Positions 8,972 through 19,841 are shown, counted from the first letter of the stretch. The stretch: DNA of 64,000 bases from Verrucomicrobiia bacterium (GCA_036268055.1 DATAUW010000036.1:1-64000); one strand, 5' to 3'. Notes: generated from the sequence alone by a model not told the origin. Numbers and translations: made by a program.

Positions 8972-9667
8972 TTACTTCGCGGGCAAACCGTACACTTCCA
9001 GTTCCTGCCAGCAATTCATCGCGCCGTTGGTGCTGCCCTTGGTGTAACCGCGGACGTAGCGCCCCTTCGTGCCTTTGCCGTCAATGATCTTGCCCATGTG
9101 CGTCTCAAAATATTCGCGGTCAGTGCCGACGCCCTGCTGCGCGACGTTATCCTTGTCGTTGTTAAAAAGGGTGGTCACGCCGGTCTTGAATTCGGGATCA
9201 TCCGAAACCTGCACAATCACGTCGTGCATCACCTGGACATAACGATGATCGTGCCACAACGCGATGGCGTAGATATTATAGTCTGCGCCGAGATCCACCT
9301 GGATCCATTGCACACCCTTTTTCATTTCGACGGCGTCGGCATCAATCGCCTCTTTCTTGCCGTCGGTGATCTGGCTCAGGGATTCGCCGGGATACGGAGC
9401 GGTGCTGCTCGTCACCGTTTTGCCGAGGGCGACATTTTTCGCGCCTTTGGGGATCATGAACACTGGCGGCTTGTCGGGAATGGGTTCGATGGTCGAGTTT
9501 TTGGGAAGATCTTCCGGCGTGCCTTTGAGCGTCGGCGCGGGCAGTGTGAGCATCAGTTGTTCCTTGGCGTCGTCAGCGCGAGCAATGGCGGGCGCGGAAC
9601 AAATCACCGCGAGCAAAGCGATGCGTAAAGTGAAGGTTTTCACGCGGGTCGTAATAAAATAGTTCAT
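8972..9667 (-). CDS. Secreted discoidin (F5/8 type C)-like protein
   Basis: A 231-residue exported protein: a basic N-terminus and signal peptide (about 1-31, cleavage near ARA-D), a short linker, then a discoidin/F5-8C-like domain from about residue 75 (ALGKTVTSS, an I-T-D-G-K, WIQVDLG, a final YVRGYTKGS and W-x-E-L-E-V-Y-G). Such beta-sandwich domains bind carbohydrates or surfaces; no enzymatic domain is attached. It is probably periplasmic or surface-bound. The ATG at 9667 is the only start giving the full signal sequence. Confidence 0.82.
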   Translation of the reverse strand: MNYFITTRVKTFTLRIALLAVICSAPAIARADDAKEQLMLTLPAPTLKGTPEDLPKNSTIEPIPDKPPVFMIPKGAKNVALGKTVTSSTAPYPGESLSQITDGKKEAIDADAVEMKKGVQWIQVDLGADYNIYAIALWHDHRYVQVMHDVIVQVSDDPEFKTGVTTLFNNDKDNVAQQGVGTDREYFETHMGKIIDGKGTKGRYVRGYTKGSTNGAMNCWQELEVYGLPAK

Positions 9668-9876
9668 AATAAATTTAATGGCTGCCCGAGCTTAAGGCAT
9701 AATGCCCGGCGTTTCAAAAGCAAAATTACCGGGGGAAATTTTACTAACGGCAGCCTGTTTTCAATAGACGGACGGGAGGAAATGATTATTCAGCCACGGA
9801 TGAGGGAATAAGAACGAGAATGCGAATGAAAAAATAAGCGGATGCGAATGCTTGACGCGAGAAACTTCACATCCCT

Positions 9877-9987
9877 GCGGACCGCGGGTCTATGACCCGC
9901 AGCAATTCACGATTAGATTGCCGCTCAAGGCTGAGTCGAAAGCGGCTTGACCGGATGGACATTGCTGGGGTCGCAGACCCGCGATCC
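9877..9987. repeat. REPIN-like inverted-repeat element, copy A
   Basis: Both ends carry a palindromic sequence of the type GGACCGCGGGTC-TA-TGACCCGC followed by AGCAA, in opposite orientation (9879-9905 and 9961-9987). The core has the shared motifs GATTGCCG and AAGCGGCTTGACC. Same family as 38746-38857, 56029-56185 and 61296-61457. The surrounding 9668-10210 has no gene; I see nothing recognisable at 9668-9780. Confidence 0.9.
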
Positions 9988-10039
9988 ATTCGGAATAAAC
10001 ACCATGCGAAAAAAATTCCGGCCCAAAAAAAATTTCCCA

Positions 10040-10075
10040 GCCGTGTTTGGTCCGTGTTCCATCCGTGGCTAAAAA
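10040..10075. repeat. CCACGGAT-ACACGGA dispersed repeat, copy 1
   Basis: Reads CCGTGTTTGGTCCGTGTTCC then ATCCGTGGCT. The reverse complement of this phrase recurs at 38682-38716 and, as an inverted pair, at 34125-34193; a fragment (CAGCCACGGATGAGGG) is at 9791-9806. Short non-coding repeat sitting in the 9.8-10.2 kb repeat island. Confidence 0.7.
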
Positions 10076-10089
10076 ATTTTCTGAATTCA

Positions 10090-10184
10090 AGTGCCGCCTT
10101 CGGACTGCCTGACGCAAGCCGGATGGAAGGCGCGCAACCAACAACGCCCTTACTTGCCACGGCAGGCAGCCAGAAGGCGGCACT
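10090..10184. repeat. Inverted repeat with AGTGCCGCCTTC ends
   Basis: Arms of about 22 bases at 10090-10111 and 10163-10184 are inverted copies (AGTGCCGCCTTC, three variable bases, CTGCCTG). The unit is non-coding and could form a long hairpin downstream of the minus-strand gene at 10211. It adjoins two other repeat families. Confidence 0.75.
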
Positions 10185-10210
10185 GTAAATCTCTCAACGA
10201 GCTTGCGCGA

Positions 10211-12973
10211 TTACTGCGCGGGCACAGCCCGATAATATCCCGCCGAATTTGTCGCGTTCGAATCATTGAGCGAAAGAATTCCCGTCGTTGCCAGGTTCGT
10301 GCTCAGCGGAAACCAATGGATCAAATCCGGCGACGTTTGGAGCACGTAACTTTTATTTACGGTTCCGATGAGGCGGAGTTGCGCCGTCGCGTTCGTGGGA
10401 TTGAACACAAACGAATCCAATCGCATCGGCGTATTCAGGAAAATGGAGACCGGCGTGGTCACGGCCGCGCCGAGCGCATTGGTAGCGACCATTTGATACG
10501 TGCCGCATTTACCATACTGGAAATTGGTGATGGTGAGCATGACGTTGGTGGCGCCCGACAGCAGGCCGCCGTTGTGCCACCATTGGCAGCCGGGCGTCAA
10601 GTGACCCGCCGCCGCCGCCGCGAGGCTGAGCGTGGCGCCGGGCGAAACCGTCTGGCTGACGGGCTGCGCCGTGATCGTCGGCGGCACAGTCAGGTTCGCA
10701 TTCAACACCACCGTTCCCGCCGTGCCGTTCACACTGTCCACCGCCACGTAATAAACCGTGTTGCTCGTCGCGGCGAAACTCACGCGGCTGTTTGTGCCGC
10801 CCTGGCCGCTACCGATGTCGCAAGCCACCGGCATCAGGCTCGCGAAGTCGTCGCCATTGCCGGTATAGACCGCGAGAATCGTATTGAAACTGCTGCCGTC
10901 GGTATCAATGACCAGCACGCCGTTGTCGGCGGCCTGCACGGAAGCCCAGGACGAATTGCCGCCCGCGTTGCCGCAATGATTGGGTTCGCCGGTCTGGGTC
11001 GCGCCGCCGTAAGTGCTGAAGACCTGCGTGCTCGAATAACCGCGCGATGTGCCGCCGGCATCACTGACAGAACGCGCGCTCGCCGGGCCGAACGAGGAAA
11101 CACCGTAGGAAGCAATCGTGCCGTTTTTGCTGAAGGGCAAACCCTGCGCCTCGTTCTGCACCGCTGTATAAGCTGTCTGAAATTTATCCGCTGCGACCGC
11201 ATTTGTGTTCACCGCGCCATCCAAAACACTGATCTCAAGGCTCGCGGGTTTGGACGTGATGGACTGGTTGGACTTGGTGACTTTCACGGTGTAAATGCCG
11301 ACGCTCGCCACGGAAGCATTTTTCACCAGCAAGTTCGCCGAAGTCGCGCCGGAAATCGCCGCGCCATTTTGATACCACTGATAGGTTGAACCCGAGCCCG
11401 CCGTCACGGCGAACGTCGCGGTTCCGCCGGTGGTGACGATTTGATTCGCGGGCTGCGTGGAGATCTGCGGGATGGCCGCAGCGAGCGGATTGTAACTCGC
11501 CGAAATGACAATTTGTCCCGAAGCGCCATAAGCGCCGTCAATCGCAATGGCGTAAGACGTGCCGGGAGTTACATTGAAAGTCACCGAACTTGTGTAGTAA
11601 CCGCCCGCATCGTCATCACTCACCACCGGGGTAAGGTTACTGAGCGTCGTGCCGGTATAAACGGCGATGACCGTATCAAAGCTGCTGCCCGCCGTGGAAA
11701 TCGTGGCCGTGCCCTTGGTCAACAACAACGAAGGCGTCCACTTGAGCCAAACCGATTTGCCGCCCGGCACACCGGCATGAACCGGTTCGCCCGGCTCGCT
11801 CGTCGCGCTCACGTTGCTGCCCACGCCGCCCAGCAATCCGCCGACGATCGGCAACGCCACCAAACCCATGTCACCGCGCGAAGCAAAACTATCGCTCGCC
11901 GGAAGCGGCAACAACCCGCCGATATTGATGATAGCCCCGTCTGAAGTCAGAGCGCCGGTAAGATCGGACACCACGCAGGTGTAGAGACCGCCGTCGCCCA
12001 GATTCAAAGTCGCTTTGCTGTAGGTGGAATTCGTCGCGCCCGGAATATTTTCGCCGTTAAGCCGCCATTGATAATGCGCATTGGGCGAGCCGAGGATGCC
12101 CGTCACCAGATTCAGCAGGCCGCCGAGATTCAACAACTGCGTGATCGGTTGCAGATTGATCAGAATGGCCGAGGGAGCGGAGACGTTCAGGCTATATTGG
12201 TTAGTGGCCGCGCCGAAATTCAAATTATACTGGTCCTGGATGAAACTCGCCACGTTCGTCGCGCCGCCCACCGCATTTCCCGACGCAAAGACCGTCAACG
12301 TGGCAGATGCGCCCGCGCCCAGTGTGCCGACGTTCCAGGTGATGGTGTTGCCCGTGGGAGCGGGAGGAGTAAATTGCGTGGCCGTCGAGTAAGCATAAAT
12401 GAAGCTCGCCGGAAAAACATCCTTCACCACGATTCCCGTGGCGTCGTTCGCGGACGAGTTCACCAGTTTAACCGTGAAGGCGACTTGATCACCGACCCGC
12501 ACGGTGTTGGACGAAGCGCCCATCGTCAGCGCGAGACTCACGGAATTCGTGGGCGCGAATTGCAGGCTGTTCGAGAAATCGGAGACGTTGTTGCCGGAAT
12601 CGGTCGCGGTGGCGAGCACGTAATCATTCAGCGGAACCGTCGGCGGAAAAGAAACGAAGAAAGTGGCGTTGCCCGATCCATCGGTTTCAACGGAGGAAGA
12701 ACCAATATACGTTTTGTTGTCGGCAGGATTGCCGGTGGGGCTTTCGTAGAAATCCAACTGGAAGGCGGAATTCGCCGCCGCGTTCAAACTGCCGCGCGCC
12801 ACGATGGCATTGCCGTTGGCCGTTACCGAAGTCAGCACCGGGGCGGCGGAGGCTGCCACCGACACCAATATTAATATGGCCAGCGCCATCAGGCCGCGCA
12901 GGGCGCCGGTTACAAACCGCGTGCCGGCCAATCTTTGCGTATTCTGTTCCGTTGATTTCATCCGTAGGTACAT
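10211..12973 (-). CDS. Large secreted Ig-like / DUF11 / PPC-domain protein
   Basis: A 920-residue exported protein with a long N-region and a hydrophobic signal (cleavage near ASA-AP). I use the ATG at 12973, which follows an AAAGGGG 11 nt upstream; ATG 12961 is also possible. Domains in order: an Ig/cadherin-like beta domain, a DUF11-like domain (LTMGASSNTVRVGDQV), Ig-like domain (YQWRLNGENIPGATN), PPC-like domain (W-x-K-W-T-P, SSFDTVIAVYTG), Ig-like (YQWYQNGAAISGA), second PPC-like (SSFNTILAVYTG), Ig-like (CQWWHNG) and a short C-terminal module. It is typical of verrucomicrobial secreted adhesion or polymer-binding proteins. Divergent from the FecR-barrel gene. Confidence 0.8.
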   Translation of the reverse strand: MYLRMKSTEQNTQRLAGTRFVTGALRGLMALAILILVSVAASAAPVLTSVTANGNAIVARGSLNAAANSAFQLDFYESPTGNPADNKTYIGSSSVETDGSGNATFFVSFPPTVPLNDYVLATATDSGNNVSDFSNSLQFAPTNSVSLALTMGASSNTVRVGDQVAFTVKLVNSSANDATGIVVKDVFPASFIYAYSTATQFTPPAPTGNTITWNVGTLGAGASATLTVFASGNAVGGATNVASFIQDQYNLNFGAATNQYSLNVSAPSAILINLQPITQLLNLGGLLNLVTGILGSPNAHYQWRLNGENIPGATNSTYSKATLNLGDGGLYTCVVSDLTGALTSDGAIINIGGLLPLPASDSFASRGDMGLVALPIVGGLLGGVGSNVSATSEPGEPVHAGVPGGKSVWLKWTPSLLLTKGTATISTAGSSFDTVIAVYTGTTLSNLTPVVSDDDAGGYYTSSVTFNVTPGTSYAIAIDGAYGASGQIVISASYNPLAAAIPQISTQPANQIVTTGGTATFAVTAGSGSTYQWYQNGAAISGATSANLLVKNASVASVGIYTVKVTKSNQSITSKPASLEISVLDGAVNTNAVAADKFQTAYTAVQNEAQGLPFSKNGTIASYGVSSFGPASARSVSDAGGTSRGYSSTQVFSTYGGATQTGEPNHCGNAGGNSSWASVQAADNGVLVIDTDGSSFNTILAVYTGNGDDFASLMPVACDIGSGQGGTNSRVSFAATSNTVYYVAVDSVNGTAGTVVLNANLTVPPTITAQPVSQTVSPGATLSLAAAAAGHLTPGCQWWHNGGLLSGATNVMLTITNFQYGKCGTYQMVATNALGAAVTTPVSIFLNTPMRLDSFVFNPTNATAQLRLIGTVNKSYVLQTSPDLIHWFPLSTNLATTGILSLNDSNATNSAGYYRAVPAQ

Positions 12974-13297
12974 TTCTGACACGACCCCTTTCAGCAAAAA
13001 ACAGACCAGCCGCTGGTTTTATCATTTCTTTTAAAAAATACTACGGAACCAACACACGCCGACAGGACACATCCGTACTATTACGAGACAAAAACAAAAG
13101 CCACTGTCTTGAACCAAGACATTTGCAGAAGACACTTGTCACACTTCGGGACACTTCAGGTCAGTTGCTTTGCTGCCGATTGTCCTACAGAGCGCGTTCC
13201 GCGAATTTCCGCAAACCTTATGGCGTGCGGAATATCCGCAATTCACCGGGGCGGCTTTGCTTGGCAGATGTTTTGCTCACGCTTGCTTTGCTTGACT

Positions 13298-16200
13298 ATG
13301 ATACGTGTAACAATTCGCAGTATTGGGAATCGCGCGCGGGCAGCACAGATTTCGCAAGTTTGCGCCGGCGCATTGATCGCCGCCTTCGCCGCTTTTCACC
13401 TGACTGGCGCTTCCGCCGCTCCGAGCGAACCCGCTTTGGCCGGCACGGTTCTCACGGTCGAAGGCACGGTCGAGATCGCCCGCACGGGTGAAACCCAATG
13501 GACCGCAGTCAGCACGAATGTCACGCTCGGCTTCGGCGATAGTCTCCGCACCGCCTCTCAGAGCCGCGCCACCGTCCGCCTTTCCGACCTCAGCGTGATT
13601 CGCGTGAATGAAAAAACCGTGCTCGAAATTCGCCCGCAGGATACCGGCAATGGTTCGCGCCTCGATCTGCAAACCGGCTCCACTTACTTTTTCCATCGCT
13701 CAAAACCCGCGAGCGTGGAATTTCAAACGCCTTTGATCTCCGGCGCGATTCGCGGCACGGAATTCAATCTCTCCGCCGAAACCAATTCCGGCCCGACTAC
13801 CGTTACGCTCATCGAGGGCCAGGTCGCGCTGAACAATTCCCACGGCCAGCTTGTTTTGAATAGCGGCGAGCAGGGCACGGTGGATCCCGGCCAGGCGCCG
13901 CGCAAGACCGCCGTCATCAATGCCATCAATATTATCCAATGGTCGTTGTATTATCCCGCCGTGCTCGACCCGGATGAGATCGGTTTGTCTGATGCCGAAA
14001 AATCCGCGCAGAGTTATTCTCTCGCTGCTTATCGCTCCGGCGATCTGCTGGCCGCATTGAAAGAATATCCCAAGAGTGCGCCGACTTCCGATGCGTTGCG
14101 CGTGCAACACGCGGCGTTGTTATTGTCGGTCGGGCAAGTGGACGAGACGGAAGCGGCGTTGAAAGATGTGCCAGCCTCGGCCTCCAGCCTCGCGTTGCGT
14201 GAAGTCATCGCGGCAGTGAAGCATCAGGAATTTTCCCGCAGCAGCGCACCTCAAACGGCCAGCGAATGGCTCGCGGAATCGTATTATCAACAGTCGCGTT
14301 CGCAGTTGAAACCGGCGCTTGCCGCCGCGCGTTCCGCTGTCGCGAAATCGCCGAAGTTCGGTTTTGCGTGGGTGCGCGTCGCGGAATTGGAATTCAGCCT
14401 TGGCCACGCGGACGCCGCAAAAACCGCGCTTGATCGCGGCCTCGAACTTTCCCCGCGCAATGCCCAGGCGCTCACGCTCAAGGGTTTTATTCTCGCCTCG
14501 CAAAATCGCACGCGCGAAGCCGCCGCGAGTTTTGACGATGCCATTTCCACCGATGGCGCGCTCGCCAATGCGTGGCTCGGCCGCGGCTTGTGCCGGATTC
14601 ACGAAGGTCACGTCGAAGCCGGACGCAATGACATTCAGGTCGCCGCGACGCTTGAGCCAAACCGCGCGGAACTGCGCAATTATCTCGGCAAAGCGTGGAT
14701 TGAAACTCACGACCCCAAACACGCCGAAAAAGAATTGGCGCTCGCAAAACAATTTGATCCCGCCGACCCGACACCGTGGTTGTATTCAGCCTTGCTGAAT
14801 TTCGATTACAACCAGGACAATCAGGCGATTCACGATTTGGAAAAATCCAAGGAGTTGAACAATAACCGCAGCGTGTTCCGCTCGAAGCTGCTGCTCGACC
14901 AGGACCAGGCGGTGCGCGGCGCGAACCTTGCGAAGATTTATCAGGACGACGGCATGTTCGACGTGAGCGTGCGCGAATCCGCGCAGGCCGTGGACAACGA
15001 CTACGCGAATTATTCCGCGCATCTTTTTCTCGCGAACAGTTACGACGCCCTCCGCGATCCCAAGCGCATCAATCTCCGTTACGAAACGCCGTGGTTCAGC
15101 CAGTTACTCGTCGCGGATTTGCTCGCGCCGGTCGGCGGCGTGTCGCTCTCGCAAAATGTTTCGCAACAGGAATACTCACGCCTCTTTGATGGCGACCACG
15201 TCGGCGTCTATAACGACACGCAATACACCAGCCGCGGTGACTGGCTGGAGACAGCGTCGGTTTATGGCAACGTGGACAACACCGGTTTCTCGCTCGATGT
15301 TTTTCACCAAACCGAAAACGGTTTTCGCGCAAACAATGATCTTCAGGACAATGAATTCACCGCGAAATTCAAACAACAGATCACGCCGCAGGATTCAGTG
15401 TTCCTCGAAGTCTCCACACAGAACACGCACTCGGGTGATTTGAACCAGTATTATTCGCAATCCCAGGCGATCTCGAACTTGCGGGTGTCCGAGGAGCAGG
15501 AACCGAATTTGTTCATCGGTTATCATCGCGAGTGGGCGCCGGGCGTTCACACGCTGATACTCGCCGGACGTTTGCAGGATGATTTTTCGTTGAACAGCCC
15601 GACGAATAACACGCCTTTCATCAGCACCGGCGCGGTGCCGATCCCCGGTTTCTCGCTGCAACCTTTTCCGTTCACTTTCCAAAGCGAACTCGTCGCCTAC
15701 ACCGCGGAGCTTCAACAAATATTCCAGACCGATTCGCAAACGCTCGTGCTCGGCGCGCGCTATCAGACCGGTGATTTGCAAAACATGTCCGCGCTCACGA
15801 ACACGCTGCAAATTCCCGCAATGTCCATCAACCAATCGCTGGACGCGCAACTCAAACGTGTGACGGGTTACGGGTATTATTCGTATCGCGTTGTGGACCC
15901 GCTGCTGCTCACCGCCGCGTTGAATTATGATCATCTTGAGTATCCTGATAATGACGAACGTCCCCCCATCGCGGGCACGGAGACGAGCAAAGACCAAGTC
16001 TCGCCCAAGCTCGGATTCCGCTGGACGCCGCTCGAACACTCCACTTTCCGTGGCGCATGGACGCGTTCGCTCGGCGGCGTGTTTTACGATACCAGCGTGC
16101 GCCTGGAGCCGACGGAAATCGCCGGATTCAACGACGCCTTCCGCAGCATTCTCCCCGAATCCATCGCGGGGCTCGTGCCCGGTTCGCGCTTTGAAACTTA

Positions 16201-16789
16201 TGACTTGGCCTTCGACCAGGAATTACCGGCCACGCGCACTTACTTCAGCGTCGTCGCGGAGTTGCTGAAATCCACCGGTGAAACCGGCGACGGCGCCATT
16301 CGCCGCACCGGGCCGATCAATCCGATGCCATTTGAATTGAACGAGCGCCTTGATTATGCCGACCGTTCACTTTCAGTGATCGTGAATCAGTTGCTTGGCG
16401 ATGAATTTGCCGTGGGCGCGAGTTATCGCATTGATCTGGCGAAACTCGACAACCAATTCCTGGGAACCGCCATCGCGAATCCGCAAACCAAAGCGACTTT
16501 GCAGCAAGTCAATCTCTACGCGCTCTTCAATCATCGCTGTGGATTTTTCAGCAAGGTCGAAGCCGTCTGGTCCGCGCAATCGAACTCGGGATACACGCCG
16601 GACATTCCGGGCGACGACTTCGTGCAGGTCAATGCCTTCGCTGGATACCGCCTCCCGCGCCGCCTTGCCGAGATGCAAGTGGGCGTGCTGAATATCGGCA
16701 ATCGCGATTACAACCTCAACCCGCTCACCCTCTACACCGAACTGCCGCGGGAGCGCACGTTCGTGGCGGAATTCAAATTCAATTTCTAA
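13298..16789 (+). CDS. FecR-TPR-outer-membrane beta-barrel fusion protein
   Basis: A 1163-residue protein starting at the ATG at 13298, the start that puts the signal peptide (cleavage near ASA-AP) at the N-terminus; the frame is open upstream to 13109. Residues about 50-190 form a FecR domain (GTVEIARTGE, ATVRLSDLSVIRVNEKT, a GAIRGTEFNL block). Residues about 220-540 are TPR helices. From about 590 to the end is a beta-barrel with alternating aromatic strands, resembling TonB-dependent receptors, ending in Phe (KFNF). There is no visible TonB box or plug. It is followed by a CHASE2 kinase gene about 200 nt later, an association seen elsewhere for FecR proteins. Probable role: an outer-membrane port combined with a periplasmic sensor. 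Confidence 0.75.
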   Translation: MIRVTIRSIGNRARAAQISQVCAGALIAAFAAFHLTGASAAPSEPALAGTVLTVEGTVEIARTGETQWTAVSTNVTLGFGDSLRTASQSRATVRLSDLSVIRVNEKTVLEIRPQDTGNGSRLDLQTGSTYFFHRSKPASVEFQTPLISGAIRGTEFNLSAETNSGPTTVTLIEGQVALNNSHGQLVLNSGEQGTVDPGQAPRKTAVINAINIIQWSLYYPAVLDPDEIGLSDAEKSAQSYSLAAYRSGDLLAALKEYPKSAPTSDALRVQHAALLLSVGQVDETEAALKDVPASASSLALREVIAAVKHQEFSRSSAPQTASEWLAESYYQQSRSQLKPALAAARSAVAKSPKFGFAWVRVAELEFSLGHADAAKTALDRGLELSPRNAQALTLKGFILASQNRTREAAASFDDAISTDGALANAWLGRGLCRIHEGHVEAGRNDIQVAATLEPNRAELRNYLGKAWIETHDPKHAEKELALAKQFDPADPTPWLYSALLNFDYNQDNQAIHDLEKSKELNNNRSVFRSKLLLDQDQAVRGANLAKIYQDDGMFDVSVRESAQAVDNDYANYSAHLFLANSYDALRDPKRINLRYETPWFSQLLVADLLAPVGGVSLSQNVSQQEYSRLFDGDHVGVYNDTQYTSRGDWLETASVYGNVDNTGFSLDVFHQTENGFRANNDLQDNEFTAKFKQQITPQDSVFLEVSTQNTHSGDLNQYYSQSQAISNLRVSEEQEPNLFIGYHREWAPGVHTLILAGRLQDDFSLNSPTNNTPFISTGAVPIPGFSLQPFPFTFQSELVAYTAELQQIFQTDSQTLVLGARYQTGDLQNMSALTNTLQIPAMSINQSLDAQLKRVTGYGYYSYRVVDPLLLTAALNYDHLEYPDNDERPPIAGTETSKDQVSPKLGFRWTPLEHSTFRGAWTRSLGGVFYDTSVRLEPTEIAGFNDAFRSILPESIAGLVPGSRFETYDLAFDQELPATRTYFSVVAELLKSTGETGDGAIRRTGPINPMPFELNERLDYADRSLSVIVNQLLGDEFAVGASYRIDLAKLDNQFLGTAIANPQTKATLQQVNLYALFNHRCGFFSKVEAVWSAQSNSGYTPDIPGDDFVQVNAFAGYRLPRRLAEMQVGVLNIGNRDYNLNPLTLYTELPRERTFVAEFKFNF

Positions 16790-16995
16790 ACCCGAGCGGA
16801 TGAAGCGGGATTTTTCATGGTGGTTTAAATTTTGCGTGAACGCCGCGCCGAAAGAGGTTGGCCATTTCATGCACTCCGCCGCCGTCCCCGCGTCGCTGTT
16901 GCGCAGTTGGAGCCGCTCAGCGTTCAAATCCACTTTATTCAAGCCCCTTGCAAATCCCTTCGCGGAGAATATCCTTGCCGACGCGCGGCCGCTCG

Positions 16996-19830
16996 ATGCC
17001 ACCGCTCATCTGGATGAATCTGAAAAATAAATCCTGGGGCTATTGGCTCGGCGGCGGATTAAGCGCAATGCTGGTTTTTGCGCTCGGCCTGCATTTGCTC
17101 GTTTCGACAGGACCCTTCGCCCATTCCCTCGAATGGATGAGTTACAATTATTCCTTCGATCTCGGTTTGTTCGCGAGTCCTGACGTCAAATCTTCCGGCG
17201 TCGTCATTGTTTTTATTGACGAAAAATCGTTCAAGGATTTGGACCAGCCGCAGAATCAATCGCTGGACCGCAAGTTCCAGGCGGACCTGTTGAATCGCAT
17301 GAAACAGGACCAGGCTAAAGCCGTGGTCATGGACATCATTTTCAGCGATCCGGGCCCGCAGGATCGGCTGGCTTCCGACGCAAAATTTACCGAAGCACTT
17401 CGCGCCAACGGCCATGTGGTGCTCGGCGTGGACTACAATCGTTCGGACGAAGACAACGTGCGGCCTTTTATGAACACCGCGTCCACCCTGCTCACCACCC
17501 GCGCGATGGACAAGATTTTGACGTTCCCGTACGAGCCGTTCCGCAAGGCCGCCGCCGGATTGGGATTGGTGCAGTTGACGCCCGACCAGGATTTCGTCAT
17601 CCGCAAACATTTCAAAGAACTTTCATCGGACGATCTCGCCCGCATCGTCAAGGAAGAACGCGGCAATGTTCCCGAAAGCCTCAGCATGGTCACGGCACAA
17701 ATGCTCGGCCTGCCGGTCGCCAAGGCCGCGTCGCGTTATAGCGGCGACCGTTGGATTTATTATTATGGCCGCCCGGGCGAAGCCATTCCCGGAGTAAGTT
17801 TTTCCGAGGCGTTCACCATGCCGCCGGGCTTCTTCAAGGATAAGATCGTTTTCGTCGGCGCGCGGCCAAAGACGGGCGAATGGTCGGAAGTTCGCGATGA
17901 GATGCGCAGCCCGTTCTCAACCTTCGGCTGGCATTTCACCAAAATGCCGATGGTGGAAATCCATGCGACGGAATTTTTGAATCTTCTGCGGCGGGATTGG
18001 CTGACCCGGCCTTCGCTGACCGTAGAGGCGGGAATTTTATTGATCGTCGGAATCGTTTTTGGCTTTGGCTTGCTGAGCTTTCGCCCGGTCGTCGCCACCG
18101 GCGCGGCAGCCATCGGGACGCTGGTTGTCCTGCTGGCCGCACAAACATTATTTGCCGTCCAGCACATTTGGTTCGCGTGGATGATCATCGTTGGCGCGCA
18201 GATTCCGTGTGCATTGCTTTACGCGATCATTTTCCGTTCGCTCGAATGGTATGCCCAGCGCCGCAAGCTCGAAGAGGAACGTGCGAAGGCCGACGCGCGG
18301 ATTCGCGAACAGGCCGCGTTGCTGGATAAAGCCGGTGACGCGATCATCGTGCATGACCTCGACTGGCGCGCGCAATATTGGAACAAAAGCGCCGAGGCGC
18401 TCTACGGCTGGAATTTCGCGGAGGTGCAAGCGCTGAGTTTGAAGACGGATGTTTTCAAGACGGACGAGGCGAAGTTGCTCGAAGCCTTGCAAACCGCGCT
18501 GGCGAAGGGCGAGTGGTCGGGCGAATTAAAACAATCGTCGAAGACGGGCCGCGCGTTGCTGGTGCAAAGCCGCTGGACGCTCGTGCGCGACGACGCGGGC
18601 AAACCCAAGAGCGTGCTGGTCATCAATACAGATGTCACCGAGCAGAAGAAATTGGAACTGCAATTTTTGCGCACGCAGCGGATGGAAAGCATCGGCACGC
18701 TCGCCGGCGGCATTGCGCATGATCTCAACAACGTGCTCGCGCCAATCCTCATGGGCGTGGAGATGATGAAGATGAAAAGCACGGATGAATTCACGACCAA
18801 GATGCTCACCACCATGTCTTCCAGCGCGAAACGCGGTTCGGACATGGTGAAGCAAGTGCTGACATTCGCGCGCGGCCACGAGGGCGAGCGCAGCGTTTTG
18901 CAGATCAGCCATCTGGTGCGCGAGATGCAGAAAATCGTGAAAGAGACATTTCCCAAGTCCATTGATTTTTCGACCGAGTTGGGCGACAACCTCTGGCCCA
19001 TCATGGGCGACGCCACGCAGATTCATCAGATCATTTTGAACCTGTGCGTCAACGCGCGCGACGCCATGCCGGACGGCGGCAAACTTGCCCTCGGCGCGAA
19101 GAACGTGGCACTGACCGAAGAACAGGCGGCGAAATTCGCGGGCGCAAAAGCGATCCAATATGTATTGCTCTCGTCGTCCGACAGCGGCACGGGCATCCCG
19201 CCGGAAATCATCGAGAAAATTTTTGAGCCGTTTTTCACGACCAAGGAAATCGGCAAGGGCACGGGACTGGGTTTGTCCACCGTCATCAGCATCATCAAGA
19301 GCCACGGCGGATTTTTGGATTTGCAAACGCAGGTTGGCAAAGGCACTACGTTCAATGTTTATTTGCCCGCGGCGGAATCCGCTTTGCAGGCCGCGCCCGC
19401 GCCGATTTCGCCGGACGCTTTGCGCGGCAAGGGCGAGACGGTGATGCTCGTGGACGATGAGCCCGGCGTGCTGGAAGTCACCAAGCACATGCTCACGCAT
19501 TATGGTTACAACGTCATCACCGCGATCCACGGCGCGGACGCGCTCGCGCTCTATCCGCAGTGCAAGGCGCGCCTCGGCGTGGTCATCATGGACATGATGA
19601 TGCCCGTGATGGACGGCCCCAACGCGATCCGCGAATTGCGCAAGCAGGACCCTAAATTGAAATTCATCGCGATCAGCGGTTTGCTGGCGGGCGATAAAAT
19701 CCAGGAACGCATCGGCGGCGAGGAAGTCGCTTTTATTTCCAAGCCCTTTGCATCGGAAAAATTGCTGGTGTCGTTGCGCGAAGTCTTGAACGAAGCGCCC
19801 AAGCCGGAAGCCGTGGCTGCTGGTGTGTAA
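16996..19830 (+). CDS. CHASE2-PAS hybrid histidine kinase with C-terminal receiver
   Basis: The ATG at 16996 gives a 944-residue protein; ATG 17014 is an alternative and upstream codons are not gene-like. Order: N-terminal membrane segment (about 17-37), periplasmic CHASE2 domain (to about 335) with [10 protein letters not shown], three membrane segments (about 340-412), a PAS domain (about 430-545), HisKA with the phosphoacceptor His575 in GGIAHDLNN, HATPase with FEPFFTTK and GTGLGLST, and a receiver with [10 protein letters not shown] and a late KPF. All catalytic motifs are intact. It senses a periplasmic signal; the FecR-barrel protein just upstream is the obvious partner. Confidence 0.92.
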   Translation: MPPLIWMNLKNKSWGYWLGGGLSAMLVFALGLHLLVSTGPFAHSLEWMSYNYSFDLGLFASPDVKSSGVVIVFIDEKSFKDLDQPQNQSLDRKFQADLLNRMKQDQAKAVVMDIIFSDPGPQDRLASDAKFTEALRANGHVVLGVDYNRSDEDNVRPFMNTASTLLTTRAMDKILTFPYEPFRKAAAGLGLVQLTPDQDFVIRKHFKELSSDDLARIVKEERGNVPESLSMVTAQMLGLPVAKAASRYSGDRWIYYYGRPGEAIPGVSFSEAFTMPPGFFKDKIVFVGARPKTGEWSEVRDEMRSPFSTFGWHFTKMPMVEIHATEFLNLLRRDWLTRPSLTVEAGILLIVGIVFGFGLLSFRPVVATGAAAIGTLVVLLAAQTLFAVQHIWFAWMIIVGAQIPCALLYAIIFRSLEWYAQRRKLEEERAKADARIREQAALLDKAGDAIIVHDLDWRAQYWNKSAEALYGWNFAEVQALSLKTDVFKTDEAKLLEALQTALAKGEWSGELKQSSKTGRALLVQSRWTLVRDDAGKPKSVLVINTDVTEQKKLELQFLRTQRMESIGTLAGGIAHDLNNVLAPILMGVEMMKMKSTDEFTTKMLTTMSSSAKRGSDMVKQVLTFARGHEGERSVLQISHLVREMQKIVKETFPKSIDFSTELGDNLWPIMGDATQIHQIILNLCVNARDAMPDGGKLALGAKNVALTEEQAAKFAGAKAIQYVLLSSSDSGTGIPPEIIEKIFEPFFTTKEIGKGTGLGLSTVISIIKSHGGFLDLQTQVGKGTTFNVYLPAAESALQAAPAPISPDALRGKGETVMLVDDEPGVLEVTKHMLTHYGYNVITAIHGADALALYPQCKARLGVVIMDMMMPVMDGPNAIRELRKQDPKLKFIAISGLLAGDKIQERIGGEEVAFISKPFASEKLLVSLREVLNEAPKPEAVAAGV

Positions 19831-19841
19831 GCCGAGTTACT

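Noticed and set aside
10091-11389. A 432-codon plus-strand open frame opposite the Ig-like gene
   Set aside because: Extreme Arg content and no motif; the sense frame has signal peptide and repeated Ig/PPC domains.
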